From Henricia sp. BOLD:AAB3569 (lineage: Eukaryota > Echinodermata > Asteroidea > Spinulosida > Echinasteridae), in NCBI GenBank assembly GCA_037783545.1, contig JBBELK010000009.1, positions 2,666,001-2,730,000 on the forward strand: a DNA stretch of 64,000 nucleotides. The letters run 5' to 3'. The notes under the pieces were generated by a model. The model saw nothing but the letters and a program-made list of their open reading frames with translations. It was not told the DNA's origin and made no database searches. The translations under genes and the position numbers were made by a program. Shown here in pieces: positions 1 through 11,200 of this stretch. Within the stretch, counting starts at the first letter, position 1; each line of letters starts with the position of its first letter.

Positions 1-536
1 CATCACAAGTTCCCATCTCACAAGTCACGAGCTAGCCTCGTGCCCAGACCCGATGAGGATACTCGGGCCAGCAGGTCTGAACATTAACTTTGCGAGCTCG
101 TCGCTGATTATTGGATACCTACACCGAAATTCAGTGCAGAACTTGAAAGGTTTTGGCTTATCATAATTATCCAGCGTTATTCTGCACATCGGGTAATACG
201 TATAAAGTACACTCACTCACATTAGTACCATAACAAAATTAAACGGATCTCCAAATGGTTTCCACAAGAAGCAAGACACATCTCACTTTACGTGATAGCT
301 TCAGATTAGAACGTGCACATCTTTTTGACGACTCCATTGCGTGACAAGAAATTAGTGACCAATCAGCGATCAATCCGAAAAATAGTGATCAGACTCGTTG
401 CTTCAACGAGTCTGATGTTGAGAGCAACATTTCTTTGTTGTGCGGGGCCACAATCATATCAACAGAGGGCGCGATTTAGGGGGCAGTTTTCGCCATAGAC
501 ATAAATAAATCGACGTTCCCGACGGGAACTTAACGG

Positions 537-589
<53 letters not shown>

Positions 590-897
590 TGGGGGCACGC
601 CCCCCCCCCCCCCCCCCCCCACGCCCCCTGGATCCGCCCGTGATTGCAATCAACACTTTTAGTCGGTTTTTCTTGTCAACTCGTGAAGTAAAATTTTGGC
701 TAACTGCAAATTATATGTTGGTGCTTTAACTTGATGGCATTAATTTGGGTCATATAACTTCGGATTTTTGTATATTTGAAAAGCGCACAGAACATCTACT
801 CAAACTAGAAAACAGTGCATTGCATATAGGTCTATGCGTACTGACAGGATTTCGTACTGTGCATCGTCAAGCCATTTTATTTCTTGTTGGCCTAAAT
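1..897. other. Non-coding stretch without a recognised gene
   Basis: Apart from the poly(G)/poly(C) block and a fragment of repeat family G (about 648-735, with TTTTCTTGTCAACTCGTGAA), I see nothing recognisable. Confidence 0.5.
538..620. repeat. Poly(G) run of 51 facing poly(C) run of 21
   Basis: 51 consecutive G (538-588), a 11-base spacer, then 21 C (600-620). It could form a G/C hairpin or G-quadruplex, and lengths are likely polymorphic or misread. The long Pro/Gly frame across it is an artefact of the run. Confidence 0.95.
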
Positions 898-1240
898 TTA
901 AAGGAGCGTGTTCAGAAAATGAATTTCGTTTGAACCAAACAATCTTTTAAAATAACTCCCAAAAATACTATCCATGGGAAGAAAACAGGAAATTTACAAA
1001 CTCCAATTTGGATGTTGAAGCAAAAATATTAATTACTGCGCTGCTTTATGGAACCAGATAAATTACTTTACAAAACATCGGTGGTTTTTTGACGATATCC
1101 TTCAAAATATACGGATCAATAACGCGAAATTTCAAATTGGTAATGAGAAAAATATGACAAACGACATGGTATAAAAATATCAACATCCATGTGAAAAATG
1201 GGGGTTGGGGTTAAAATGTGATCTGTTCACGCTCCTTTAA
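898..1240 (+). mobile_element. MITE family A, full copy
   Basis: Starts TTAAAGGAGCGTG and ends CACGCTCCTTTAA, about 343 bp of AT-rich non-coding DNA containing CTATCCATGGGAAGAAAACA. TTAA ends with inverted termini fit non-autonomous piggyBac- or Kolobok-type elements. At least seven other copies or pieces occur in the window. Confidence 0.85.
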
Positions 1241-2000
1241 TGCTTAAAAAAACAAAACAATTATGAGCATTAACGGGTGAAATAAAATAAAAAAAATATA
1301 TATATACACTTTAAAAAAATGTTTTGCCGCTCTAATAATTTTCTGCTTGAAATAAAAAGCGTCTGGGATGACGAAGGACGACCGTATTTTGTGTTTGCCA
1401 TGGAAACCAACGAATATAAACACACACAATTGCGCCTGATATGACAGCACCTTTGTGTTGGTTGAAAAGTGATCTCTGGTAATTAACATTTTCATCCGTT
1501 TACCATCATGGTGGAAACCAACGAAAATGAACTGCGTTATTGAAGCCCACTGATAGGATCTGTATTATATGACACACAATGGTTAATTGTGTAACAGCGC
1601 CATTTTTCTTGGGTGAAAAGTGGTTTTAAGCAATTAATGGTACATGCCGGCAGACTGTTCACATAATTTAGTAATGTAGCATCCTTTTTAATAATTTGTT
1701 GAAGGTCGTTGTGAAAAAAGATCATCAAAATGTCCCGTAATTAAATACAACAGCTTAACATTAATGTAAACGGTCAATAGTCGAGTTATACGCTTTACCA
1801 GCCGTTCACTATCGCGCGAGACTCGCGACTTTGTCGGAAACGATTCGCTTTTCACTTGCTAGCTTTTGCTTTGGATATCTCTCATTTTCTGCTGAAGATT
1901 TCTCTGGACAGCCTGGACCACCGAATGGGTTTTTCCGTTTTCTGTATAAGAGGAGCTGACATTTATAGTTAGTCCTAAAGTGTCAAATAACCACTGCGAC
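1241..2000. other. Non-coding stretch with a diverged direct repeat
   Basis: 1376-1490 and 1510-1640 share GTTGGTTGAAAAGTG-like, GGAAACCAACGAA and CACACAAT segments in the same order, so it looks like an old tandem duplication. Nothing else recognised. Confidence 0.4.
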
Positions 2001-2008
2001 ATGGTCAA

Positions 2009-2130
2009 ACAGGTTTCGCGAGTTCCAAGTCAAGTCAAGTCAAACTGCCTTCGAGTCTCAAGCCAAGTCAGTGAAGACTGGAGTCGACTCGAGTCTAGTC
2101 CCGAGTCGACTCGAGTCCGAGCACTGGTTA
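2009..2130 (+). repeat. CAAGT/GACTCGAGTC-rich fragment of repeat family J
   Basis: Runs of AAGTCAAGTCAA and GAGTCGACTCGAGTC match the internal part of the hAT-like element at 53712-54112. Ends are not visible. Confidence 0.6.
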
Positions 2131-2199
2131 AAAGTATGGGTAAAAGACAGATTAGGCTATATGATTGGAAAACTTTAAAAAACAGGAAAAACAGCATTA

Positions 2200-2492
2200 T
2201 AGAATAATTTTGATAAACTGCCTTGTAGAAATTTCATTCACATAGATGCAGTAATACTGCAGAAAACAGTGCATGGTTTTTGTGTTGAATAGGCCCTAAA
2301 TGGTAAAACAAAATCTCTTACAGCCGATTTCTTAAAAAAAACACCTTAAATTGGCAATTTGTTTTCACAAAGGTACATTTTACACTGAAAACAAATCACG
2401 TGGTATTTGTTACCATTGCTATCAAGTCAGGTTTTCTTGTCAACTCATGAAGTAACATTTTGGGTCAATGCAAAATGTGTCGGGCTTTAAAA
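2200..2492 (+). mobile_element. Repeat family G copy
   Basis: Shares GCCTTGTAGAAAT, CACAAAGGTAC and CTTGTCAACTCATGAAGTAA with copies at 52895-53226 and (reverse) 30109-30310. It ends GGGCTTTAAA, where the reverse copy starts TTAAAGGCCC, so it is a TTAA-flanked element. Confidence 0.7.
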
Positions 2493-3123
2493 ATGCGCGT
2501 GCACGCTCATTTACACAGGTGTGTATAAAACTACAATCGAACCTCGATTAAAGAGAATTGTTAATATTTTACAACATTCTGTTTATAAAAAAAAGGACAA
2601 TTAATTTTATGTTCCAATCTTTTGCTCGTCATTATTTGTCATTCCTGATAATACAAGGTTCCTGTTATAACAAGGTAACCTGCACAAATGCAAATTTTAC
2701 AAAGTGAGACTGCCGTTGTGTGATCAAAATTCAGTTAATTGGGACAAATCCGTGAGTGATCGCGAATGAGCTCGATCGACCCAGTAAAATGACGATTAAT
2801 ATATGATCGTTTACGTTTAAAATGCGTCAAGTGATCTTGGCTCCAAGCAATAGCAGAGTTAGATATATTGAGTTTTAATTGATTGAATGACGATTGATTA
2901 ATCGATCAGCAGACCTGTCTCGATCCGTGGGTGCGCATGTGAGCACTTTGCCTCCTGCGTCGGTATAAAAACCTTAAATACATAATACAAATGTCATGTT
3001 ATTGATTGACTTTGGCCCTTCATATTGTCTAGAGATGGAAGCGAGCATGACGATTAGTAGGCAGTAAACCCATGGTAATGAATTGTTATACATGTACTGG
3101 AAACCAAATTTGGGGCGATTCAT
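2493..3123. other. Non-coding stretch, nothing recognised
   Basis: AT-rich sequence with short palindromes such as TTGATTAATCGATCAG. I find no gene, tRNA or clear repeat. Confidence 0.4.
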
Positions 3124-3602
3124 TTAATATAGTATACATGATTGGTAGTTTTATCCCCCTGTGTGTTTGAAGATATGCATGATTAAAACCAACCTGAGCA
3201 AAAACCAGCTCCGTACTTCGTCTAACTTTTGAGAAAACAGTCAAAAAAGGGTTTGCAGTCATTTCGCACTAAAACATGCACTTCGCCCTGAACCACAGCC
3301 TGTGCACGAAGTGGTTTTGGGGCGAAGTGGCATTTGGGCGATGTAGTGTTTGGACGAAGTGATTTGGGGCGAAATGGCACTCGTGCGAAGTGGTTTGGGG
3401 GGCGAAATTGTTTTGGGGCGAATTGAATTTTCGTCTCATGAGACGAAAAATAATTGTTTTACTCATTTCTCAAAGACGATAGCACTTCAGACAAAACCAT
3501 TTCAGGGGAAATTTTCTACGGTCATGTTTATATTGTGTAAGTTAGGCGTAAATCTGTGAACATTTCTGATTTTCGAGATACCAATCATGTACTGCCTTTA
3601 AA
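3124..3602 (-). mobile_element. MITE family C copy (GGGGCGAAATGG-rich)
   Basis: Ends TACATGATTGGTA and TACCAATCATGTA with TTTAA at the right end. The interior holds many GGGCGAAGTGG / CCACTTCGCCC words in both orientations. Same family as 15945-16732, 26014-26364 and 36283-36760. Confidence 0.85.
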
Positions 3603-4555
3603 TTAATATGTTTGTAGGAAACACATCAATTTTTACCAGCATCTGGGTACAACATGTACAAGCAAAACAACGCGTGTAAAACAAAAAGGAAAACTGCATG
3701 TGTCGACTTGACTCCGTACAAAATTTTAAAGGACTTTTAAAAAATTCATAGACATTCCTTATATAAATTCTTAACGCATTTTTTAAATTGGGGTCGGGTA
3801 GGATACGGTATGTTTTTGATAATTGACAAGTGAGACAGTGATAAAGCAGACGACGAATTCGCAAAAAAATCGCATAGTGGAAGCTAGGCCGGATTTAGAG
3901 ATGCAAACTGATGGTCGTGGGTTCAAATCTGGGCATTCTCATATTTTCGCAATCGAAAAATGTTTCAAAATTACACCCACTTAGGCTAATTTCTCGCAGC
4001 AAATACACCCGTCGTTCCACGTCGCATCACATTGCATTGTGACACTTGCGCGCACATATACTACTAAACCCAATCTAAATGGTGCTTTTAAGGCAATTAA
4101 AGTGCAATGTAATTACGTCGCTGTGTAATTATCGCAAGTAGTTTTTCAAAGACAGATGCATCATGCGAGCACCGCCCCCCCCCCCCCCCCCCCCCTCCCC
4201 CCACCTCCACCCCCCGATTAAACCAACCTATACGTCCCTGTGTCTTTCAACAAAATATCCAAAATGTAAGGTATAAAATTGGTATAAAAACAAGTCTCTT
4301 GTGCAGATTGAATGCTTCATTGTTGTATTTTGATATTTTCTGAAAAGCAATATCTCGGAATTTATGTATCTATTTTTACAAATGATCTTCGTATGCTGTA
4401 CAAATTAATGCAAGTTGTGTGCTTCAGGTCGTGAAAATATCGTGTAGCCTAACTTCACTAGATCATTACCCAACTTGAAGATATAATTTTCAAGAAAAAT
4501 AGGATTTATGCTAAATTCTAGCAATTTTAGCCTTTTGCGTGTAACCTTCGCACTT
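3603..4555. other. Non-coding stretch with a poly(C) tract
   Basis: Contains a C-run and C-rich tract at 4173-4216. No gene or repeat family member is recognised in the rest. Confidence 0.4.
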
Positions 4556-4599
4556 TAGCTGGCGCCCCGAATTGTACACATTCAAATGGAGGTGCAGTT

Positions 4600-4800
4600 T
4601 AGAAAGTCACACACTACGCTGTTGTTGCTACGTGGTGCACGCCATTGCCTAGTAATCAACAGTCTGGTTGCTTTATGCCATTCTCTCCTATGGTGGACAC
4701 GGTATTCTGTACTTCACACCTGCCGCGTGCACCACATAGCAACAGAAAACTCGTCTGGTCAAGTGGATACTGAGTGCATGTAAAAGGAAGTACGTCAGTA
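4600..4800. repeat. Dispersed repeat M (CACCTGCCGCGTGCACCACA)
   Basis: Shares ACCTGCCGCGTGCACCAC, CATAGCAACA and the GTACGTCAGTACACCA region with 14225-14420 (reverse) and 30590-30690. Confidence 0.6.
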
Positions 4801-4915
4801 CACCATACGCTGAATGTGAAACATGCACAGGCTAATTTGTGTATACCAGTGTATACCATGTATATACGTGCGCTTGTTCTCCCAAACAATCGTGGACGTT
4901 TTAGGGAGGTCTAAA

Positions 4916-5063
4916 GCAGGCCTCCCACTGTGCGATTTTTGCCACAAATGCCACGAATTTTCTACGATTGGGTACGATTGTGTGTAGAGTCTATAGGCAG
5001 TCTCCGATAATCATACCAATTCGTAGGAAATTCGTGGCAAATATCGCACAGTGGGAGGCCCGC
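4916..5063. mobile_element. MITE family H copy
   Basis: Inverted ends GCAGGCCTCCCACTGTGCGA and TCGCACAGTGGGAGGCCCGC enclose about 100 bp. A second copy is at 41320-41469. Confidence 0.85.
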
Positions 5064-5365
5064 GTATAATAACAAAGAGAACAATATCGTCCGCGATTGG
5101 CAAGCGAACGTCCGCGATTCGCTCCTGTACAAAACCAACGAGAGTAAGGAAAAATAGACTATGTCCAAACAAAAGAGGAACAAAGGGACGTCCGCGATTG
5201 TATGTGGATTCGCACCTGTGTGTACAATGTACATGTATAATTATGTTGTCTAAAAAAGAGTTATTTCTAAATTGTTTAGTATCATGCATGATTTTAGGGC
5301 ACAACATACTTCAACTTGTATAGTCAGATAAAAATAGTACTTTTCACTCGCACGTTAAAGGTAGT

Positions 5366-5735
5366 CTGTGGGGCACCGTGGCCGAGCGGTTTAGGCCACT
5401 GACTCGCATTACTCGGGTGAAAACCTGGGGTTGCGGGTTCGATCCCCGGCTGCGGTGCCTGTGCCCTTGAGCAAGGCACTTAAACACACTTGCTCCATCC
5501 TTCGGAAGGGATGTAAAGCCGTTGGTCCAGTGTGTTGTGTAACGCACTTAAAGATCTCAGAGCATTCATTCGTAAAGAGAAGGGGATTCACCCCGGTGTT
5601 CCTGGCTCGGCAGCCGAAGGCGCCACACGCCTATGTATCTCGATGTTTAGGCAGTTTCTTGTAGTTGCTGGGCACCTCTGAAAAACAGTGTTTCACTGAG
5701 AGGTTCCCTCGGGGTAAAGAAGAAATAAATAGTCT
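5366..5735 (+). mobile_element. tRNA-derived SINE, family S2, full copy
   Basis: The tRNA-like head at 5372-5459 has a perfect 7-bp acceptor stem (GGCACCG/CGGTGCC), an A box TGGCCGAGCGG and a B box GGGTTCGATCCCC, about 88 nt as in Leu/Ser-type tRNAs. The anticodon stem is degenerate. The body contains CCTTGAGCAAGGCACTTAA and CTTCGGAAGGGATGTAAAGC and ends GAAATAAATAG. Confidence 0.88.
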
Positions 5736-5871
5736 ACTTGTTTAGAGCCATTCATTCGTGCACAAAAACTGTACTTTTAAGTTGTTCTGCGGTACATTAC
5801 TGCATCTATGTGGCTGACATTTCTACAAGGTAGTTTTCTCGACCTACGCTTTCATAAGTTGAATTAGAAAC

Positions 5872-6116
5872 GGCCAGAGACACCGAGGAATCCCTCCCCT
5901 TGCTCTTCACGAAAGAATGCTTTGGGATCTTAAGTGCGTTACATGTAACACACTGGACCAACGGCTTTACATCCCTTCCGAAGGACGGAACAAGTGTGAT
6001 TAAGTGCCTTGCTCAAGAGCACAAGTGTCACGGCCCGGAATCGAACCCACATTCTAGTATATACTGGCACAGGAACTTGAGTTCGACGCGCTAGACCGCT
6101 CGGCCATAACACCCCA
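5872..6116 (-). mobile_element. tRNA-derived SINE, family S2
   Basis: Reverse copy with head GCCGAGCGG near 6104, the CTTGAGCAAGGCACTTAA segment and the CTTCGGAAGGGATGTAAAGC box. Confidence 0.82.
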
Positions 6117-6564
6117 CTATTTATAACAGTATCTATAACACTCCATCTCCCACCAATGTTAACAAAATGAAGTTAAAAAGTCAACGAAACGGAGAATATT
6201 TCCTCAGGTTTCCATAGCAACGACCTCTGTTGGTGATGGCAATCCGTTTATATTGAAGCAACGCGTTTCCATGCCAACGGATGAGGTGCAGTGCCCACGG
6301 CGTATAAAGCCATTGTATGCGAAACCAAACGAGCAACAGGTAAATGCATCATAATTTTTTTAACAATGCTCCGCGTCTCCGTTTTGGTTCATTAAAGAAT
6401 TGTAATAATCACCCCTCGATACCCAGAAAAGACATACAATAATTGGTGGGGGTGTATATTTCTTTTTGCTAAAAACTCCCACCATGCACAGAGTATAAAT
6501 CGGTTGTTGATGGTCACCATTTCCTATAGCTAGCCACAGAGTTGGGTTTTGTTGGTATTTTTCT
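6117..6564. other. Non-coding stretch, nothing recognised
   Basis: I see no gene, RNA or repeat family member here. Confidence 0.4.
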
Positions 6565-6866
6565 AAATGGATTTCGTTCTAAACCTATGCAATCGTATAA
6601 AATACCTCCCCAAAATGCTATCCATGGGAAGAAAACAGGAAATTTGCAATCCCCAATTTAGATGTGGAAGCCAAAAGATTGGTATAATCACTACAAAGCT
6701 TTATGGAACGAATAAATTAGTTTACTAAACTTCGGTGTATTTTTGACGATATTCCGGCGGAAATACACGGATTGAGAGCGCGAAATTTATAGAATGGTAA
6801 TGATAAAAATTGGAACAATCATGGGGAAAATAAAGAGGTCAAAAATGTGATCTGGTCACGCTCCTT
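6565..6866 (+). mobile_element. MITE family A, 5'-truncated copy
   Basis: Carries the CTATCCATGGGAAGAAAACA core and the right end GTCACGCTCCTT; the TTAA left end is missing. Confidence 0.78.
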
Positions 6867-6889
6867 ATATTCTTTCTGGTATTGAAACA

Positions 6890-7112
6890 AAGGATTCCTT
6901 TGTAGCTCGTAAGCCTGAAGAAACCTGTGAAGAGAAGACGATGAAGAAATGCTCAGTTTTAGAGGTGGGAGAAAAAAACCTTGCACGATTGTGTATAGGG
7001 GAAACCCACGGACTGTGAAGCATGACTGAGAACCCAATCCACATACTGACTCGGAAGGGATTCGAACCAGGGCAACAGAGGTAGAAGGCGAGGAAAGACG
7101 AGGGCACAAACT
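6890..7112 (-). mobile_element. tRNA-derived SINE, family S4
   Basis: Read on the minus strand it shows TTCGAATCCC, then CCGTGGGTTTCCCC, TTTTCTCCCACCTC and GCTTACGAGCTAC, in the same order as the copy at 13242-13465. Confidence 0.65.
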
Positions 7113-7719
7113 TGATTCCCTTCATGTACGCTAACCCGATTCCCCTTTTTTGAAAAGTTTTCGAATTGTCACTGGCAGCCTCTTTTTCAGATACAAGTAT
7201 ATTACGTCACAAAATAAAACAATAAGAGCCTCGTTTTCGATGACAATTTGAAATTCCTCTATATGCTTTGATCTTAAGGTACTATATGAATTGTTTAATT
7301 AAGTATAATTAAAGTAATTAATTAATTTATTCCAACATTTTAGCAGCTAAGCCATGTGTCTTTTTGCGCCGGTGATAAAAAAACAGGCGATTTTATCAGC
7401 ATGCCCACATTGAAATCGTTCGTGCTTTTCCAATAATTATTTATTTAATTTATATTAAAACATATAGCCTAAACAGAGGATGTTTAGAAACAAAATAAAC
7501 GAAATTATAAAAAACAAACATTTTATCATAAAATGATCTACAGAAAACGAATAAAATTGGGTGGAAAAGAGTAAAAAAGCTACAATTTGTTTTATAATAT
7601 TTTAGATTGCTCACTCTAAACGATGTTCCATCACCAATAGGCTATTTCATTTTATTTTCAAACGGGCTGATGGTGATTTTGTAAAACAGGATGCTAGACT
7701 ATTTTTCCTTGGCGGATGA
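7113..7719. other. Non-coding AT-rich stretch
   Basis: AT-rich, with AATTAAAGTAATTAATTAAT near 7310. Nothing recognised. Confidence 0.4.
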
Positions 7720-8221
7720 AGATGTCTCAAATAAATAAAATTAACACGACCAAGCGGCCGGGTGGTATACATGTAAACCAAAATAACAACAATGTGCCGA
7801 GTGCCAGTTTTACCGATAAATAGACCCTGTGCTCTGATTGGCTAGCCGCGCGCCCAAGTAATTTACGTTCGGCCAATAGAAATCCCCCACCTTCATTATG
7901 CCGCTCAACAGGTGATGTCATGTGAAGGCAGGCGCCGCATATTTCCCGTTGCGTCGATCCTTTTGCCAGCCTGGGTATTTCTGAGCCCCCACGCCGGTGT
8001 AACGTCGGATTTTCCATTACGAAATTAGCAGACGCCGACGCCTTACGATCGTAAATTTACGAAAGACAATGTGTGGACTTTGAAGGGTAGCGATGAACAA
8101 TCAAAAATAACATTGCTGACATAAGTCACCGACTATTAAAGACGAAAAGGTGGATTTTCTTCGGCGAATCGGATCTGATTAAGTAAAGTAACCACATAGT
8201 TTCGGCACTTCATACGAAATT
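7720..8221 (+). promoter_or_regulatory. Presumed promoter and 5' leader of the receptor gene
   Basis: No TATA box or initiator can be named with confidence. The stretch 8030-8221 is kept in the second copy at about 9786-9996, including the palindrome TTACGATCGTAA and the motif CTTCGGCGAATCGGATC. This suggests that the duplicated unit covered the transcription start and leader. The assignment rests only on its position before the start codon. Confidence 0.35.
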
Positions 8222-8263
8222 ATGGCTTGGCGTTTTGGCCTCTCGTCTAAGCTGGTATTGATG
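8222..8263 (+). CDS. Receptor exon 1 (start codon, first half of signal peptide)
   Basis: Encodes MAWRFGLSSKLVLM and ends at GTAAGT, phase 0. Joined to exon 2 it makes a basic start followed by a hydrophobic run (LVLMFGLFGGLIW), a good signal peptide. This start was chosen because it is the only upstream ATG whose frame and donor connect to exon 2. A decayed copy of the same segment lies at 9997. The 10.3-kb distance to exon 2 makes this the least certain exon. Confidence 0.78.
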
Positions 8264-11200
8264 GTAAGTCTTGAAGAATCTTCCATTTTTTTTCTGTAAA
8301 AATAATAATAAAGGAATAAATAAATAATAAATTTATAAATAAATGCAAATAAATGATTTGGGAAAACATTGTATATCCTGAAAAATGTTCTCGTGCTGAA
8401 AATGACGCGAAAACTACTTGTTGCTTACAAAAATATTTGTTGTTTAAAAATATTTTGTTTATAACGATTTCCTTAAATTCGTTCCATTCACGACCACTGT
8501 CAGTTCATCAGTAAAACTTAAAAGTGAAGGTAGAGGGGTAGGCTACCTATGTTGGTACAAAATATCCAAAAGTGAACCCCTTTGGCCTAAGTTTTCTACC
8601 GATGAAAGGCGCATGGGTTTTTAGCACCTCTTGTTGGAGATTTTTTACACATCAACGCGATTATGTAAAAATAACAATCCTTATGTTCGCCCCTTTTTTA
8701 AAGGCTTTTACAGCAACTATCGCAAAATCAACACAATTTGTCGATTTCCGTTAAAAATAATCTCGATAACTTTATGCCATAGCTTATTTTTTATTACTAA
8801 CTTAAGATAACGAACAGAAGGAGATGCAGTTTTAGAAGTGGGAGGAAAACACCCAGAGAAATATCATGGGAGTAAACCAACACGGTCAAAAAGGGACTGC
8901 ACACCTAATTCACATACACGCCCCGGTATCGAACCCGGAACGCCAGAGATGAAAGGTGGGGGAAGAACCACTACGCCAACATGACCGCCCGTAGTAGATT
9001 TCGGTCAAGGAATAAGCATTAATATATGCAACAATACCATGGAAAAAGTGTGTCCATACGGCCGGATGTATACTGAAGAAAAATGGCTGGTCTGCTAACA
9101 CGCCCGTTGCAAAAGCACAGGGAAACGGTTCACTGGTTTTAGGCTGGTAGAAACAGTAACCGTGGCAACGCACAAAAGGCGACATATGATTATATTTTTT
9201 CCATCTCTTGTTTGGTTGTTTCGTTTCAATGGTGAGTAGGTATTACCTGCTTGGTGATGTTTGCAAATAAAAATTTGCAAGTGCTTGCCAGTGTATAGAC
9301 GAGACTTATGCCCTTATCATTAGGAATCTGTAAGAAGTTTAATTTTGCAAATGATGTATCGGGGGCTTTAAATCATCAAAATATTCAAGTTGATGATATT
9401 AAGGCGTACTGTGTATCATGCACCAAAAAGTGGCCAAAATTAACTTGAACCTTTCTACCGTTCAAGAGGAGACGTGGTGGTCTAGTGGATAGCGCGTCGG
9501 ACTTTCGGGTGATAGGTCCGTGGTTCGAGGCCTGGTCACTGTTATTGCGCTGTGTCCTTAGACAAGACACTTTATTGTGTATAAATGGGTACGGGCAAAT
9601 ATTGATTGGGAAACCAAACTAACATCCCATCCAGGGGGGGGGGGGGTAACAATGCTCACTCCATGCCATGGAAACCGGGGATGAGTATACTAGCCGTATA
9701 TGAGCCATTCAGCTTGGTTCGTGAAGCGATTTTTGTACCGTTGACTTAAAATTCTTTGGTATAGGCCTATACATCAGGTTTCGCCTGACGAAAATATCAC
9801 ACGTCGGCACATTACGATCGTAAATGCACGAAAAAAGAATGTCTGGGTTTTGAAAGGTAGCAATGAACAATCGACAATAACATTGCTTACATAAGTGAAT
9901 CGAATTTTGATGTCACAAAATGCAAAAAAGATGGATTTATTTCCTTCGGCGAATCGGATCCGACAAAGTAATATTTTAGCGTTTCATGTGGAAATCATGA
10001 CTTTGCGTTTTGTCCCCTCGTCTATAGCTAATATTGATGGGAAAAGCTGAATAATCTTCCCTTTACTAAAAAAATAAAAATAAAATAAAATAGAATAAAA
10101 TAAAATGGAGATAAATAATTGACATTTGCGTAAGGAGGATGTCATGTTTTATATCGCTCCTGGGAAACCCGGCCCAAGCGTTGCGCCGAAACGGCAGTCC
10201 AACATTATTGCCTTGTCAAACCGATCAACAACTTATTAACTCGTCTAAATTCATTTCCCAATTTAGACCGAGCAATCAACGTAAATTCGTGTTGGCTCTT
10301 TGAGTGTCGTTAAGTCAACGCTCTGTCCAGTTTAGTTTAAAATTCCGACGTCGCACCGCGGACCGCTGCCTGGCGTAATTTGCGCACTTTTTGTCCAGAT
10401 CGTTAATAAATTATCCGGAAATTCACGTAACGTTTGCGTCAGTTACAACAAAGCGTGTGTACTTACTTAGACGCTTAATTGTTTTAATTTTTTTTTTAAA
10501 GCGGGAGTGCTGAGAATTTAAAAAGGTTCTATATTTCTCACAATTTAGGTTCAATGTGATTGAAAATCACTAGTGAAAATCAACACCACTTACTCAAATA
10601 TAATTTCTGGTAAAGGAAAATTTTAGATTGGTTAAGGTAAATTATATGACTAAAACAAGTCGATGTCTCGCGAGTTCGATTCCCGATATTCCCATGTTTT
10701 GCCGTTTCGTTTCAAGTATTATACCAAATATTTTGTTCATTATTTTGCTCAGTTGCACACTCACCAAGAGAAAAATTTGGTTCGTTTATATAGGAAACCT
10801 GAGGGACCATACCACTGTGCCTCATAGCTCAGCCAGTAGAGCATCTGCATGGTGTGTGAGGTCTTGAGGGAAAACGTGAGGGGGTATACCATGCACTGTG
10901 CCTCATAGCTCATGCAGCTGGTACAGCATCTGCCCGGTGTGTCAGAGGTCTTGGGGAAACCTGAGGAGTATACCACTGTGCCTCCACAGTGTATCAGGGG
11001 TCTTGGGGAAATCTGAGGGAGTAGCCTGCACCATGCACTGTGCATAGCTCAGCTGGTGAAGCATCTGCCTGGTGTGTCAGAGGTCTTGAGGAAACCTGAG
11101 GGAGTATACCACTTTGCCTCATAGCTCAGCTGGTATAGCATTGTGTCTGGAGAGTCAGATGTCTCGGGTTCGCTTCCCCATGTAATTTCATTCTTTCATC

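Noticed and set aside
5372-5459. Functional tRNA-Leu/Ser gene
   Set aside because: The acceptor stem is perfect but the anticodon stem does not pair, and the sequence continues into a SINE body that recurs in the window.
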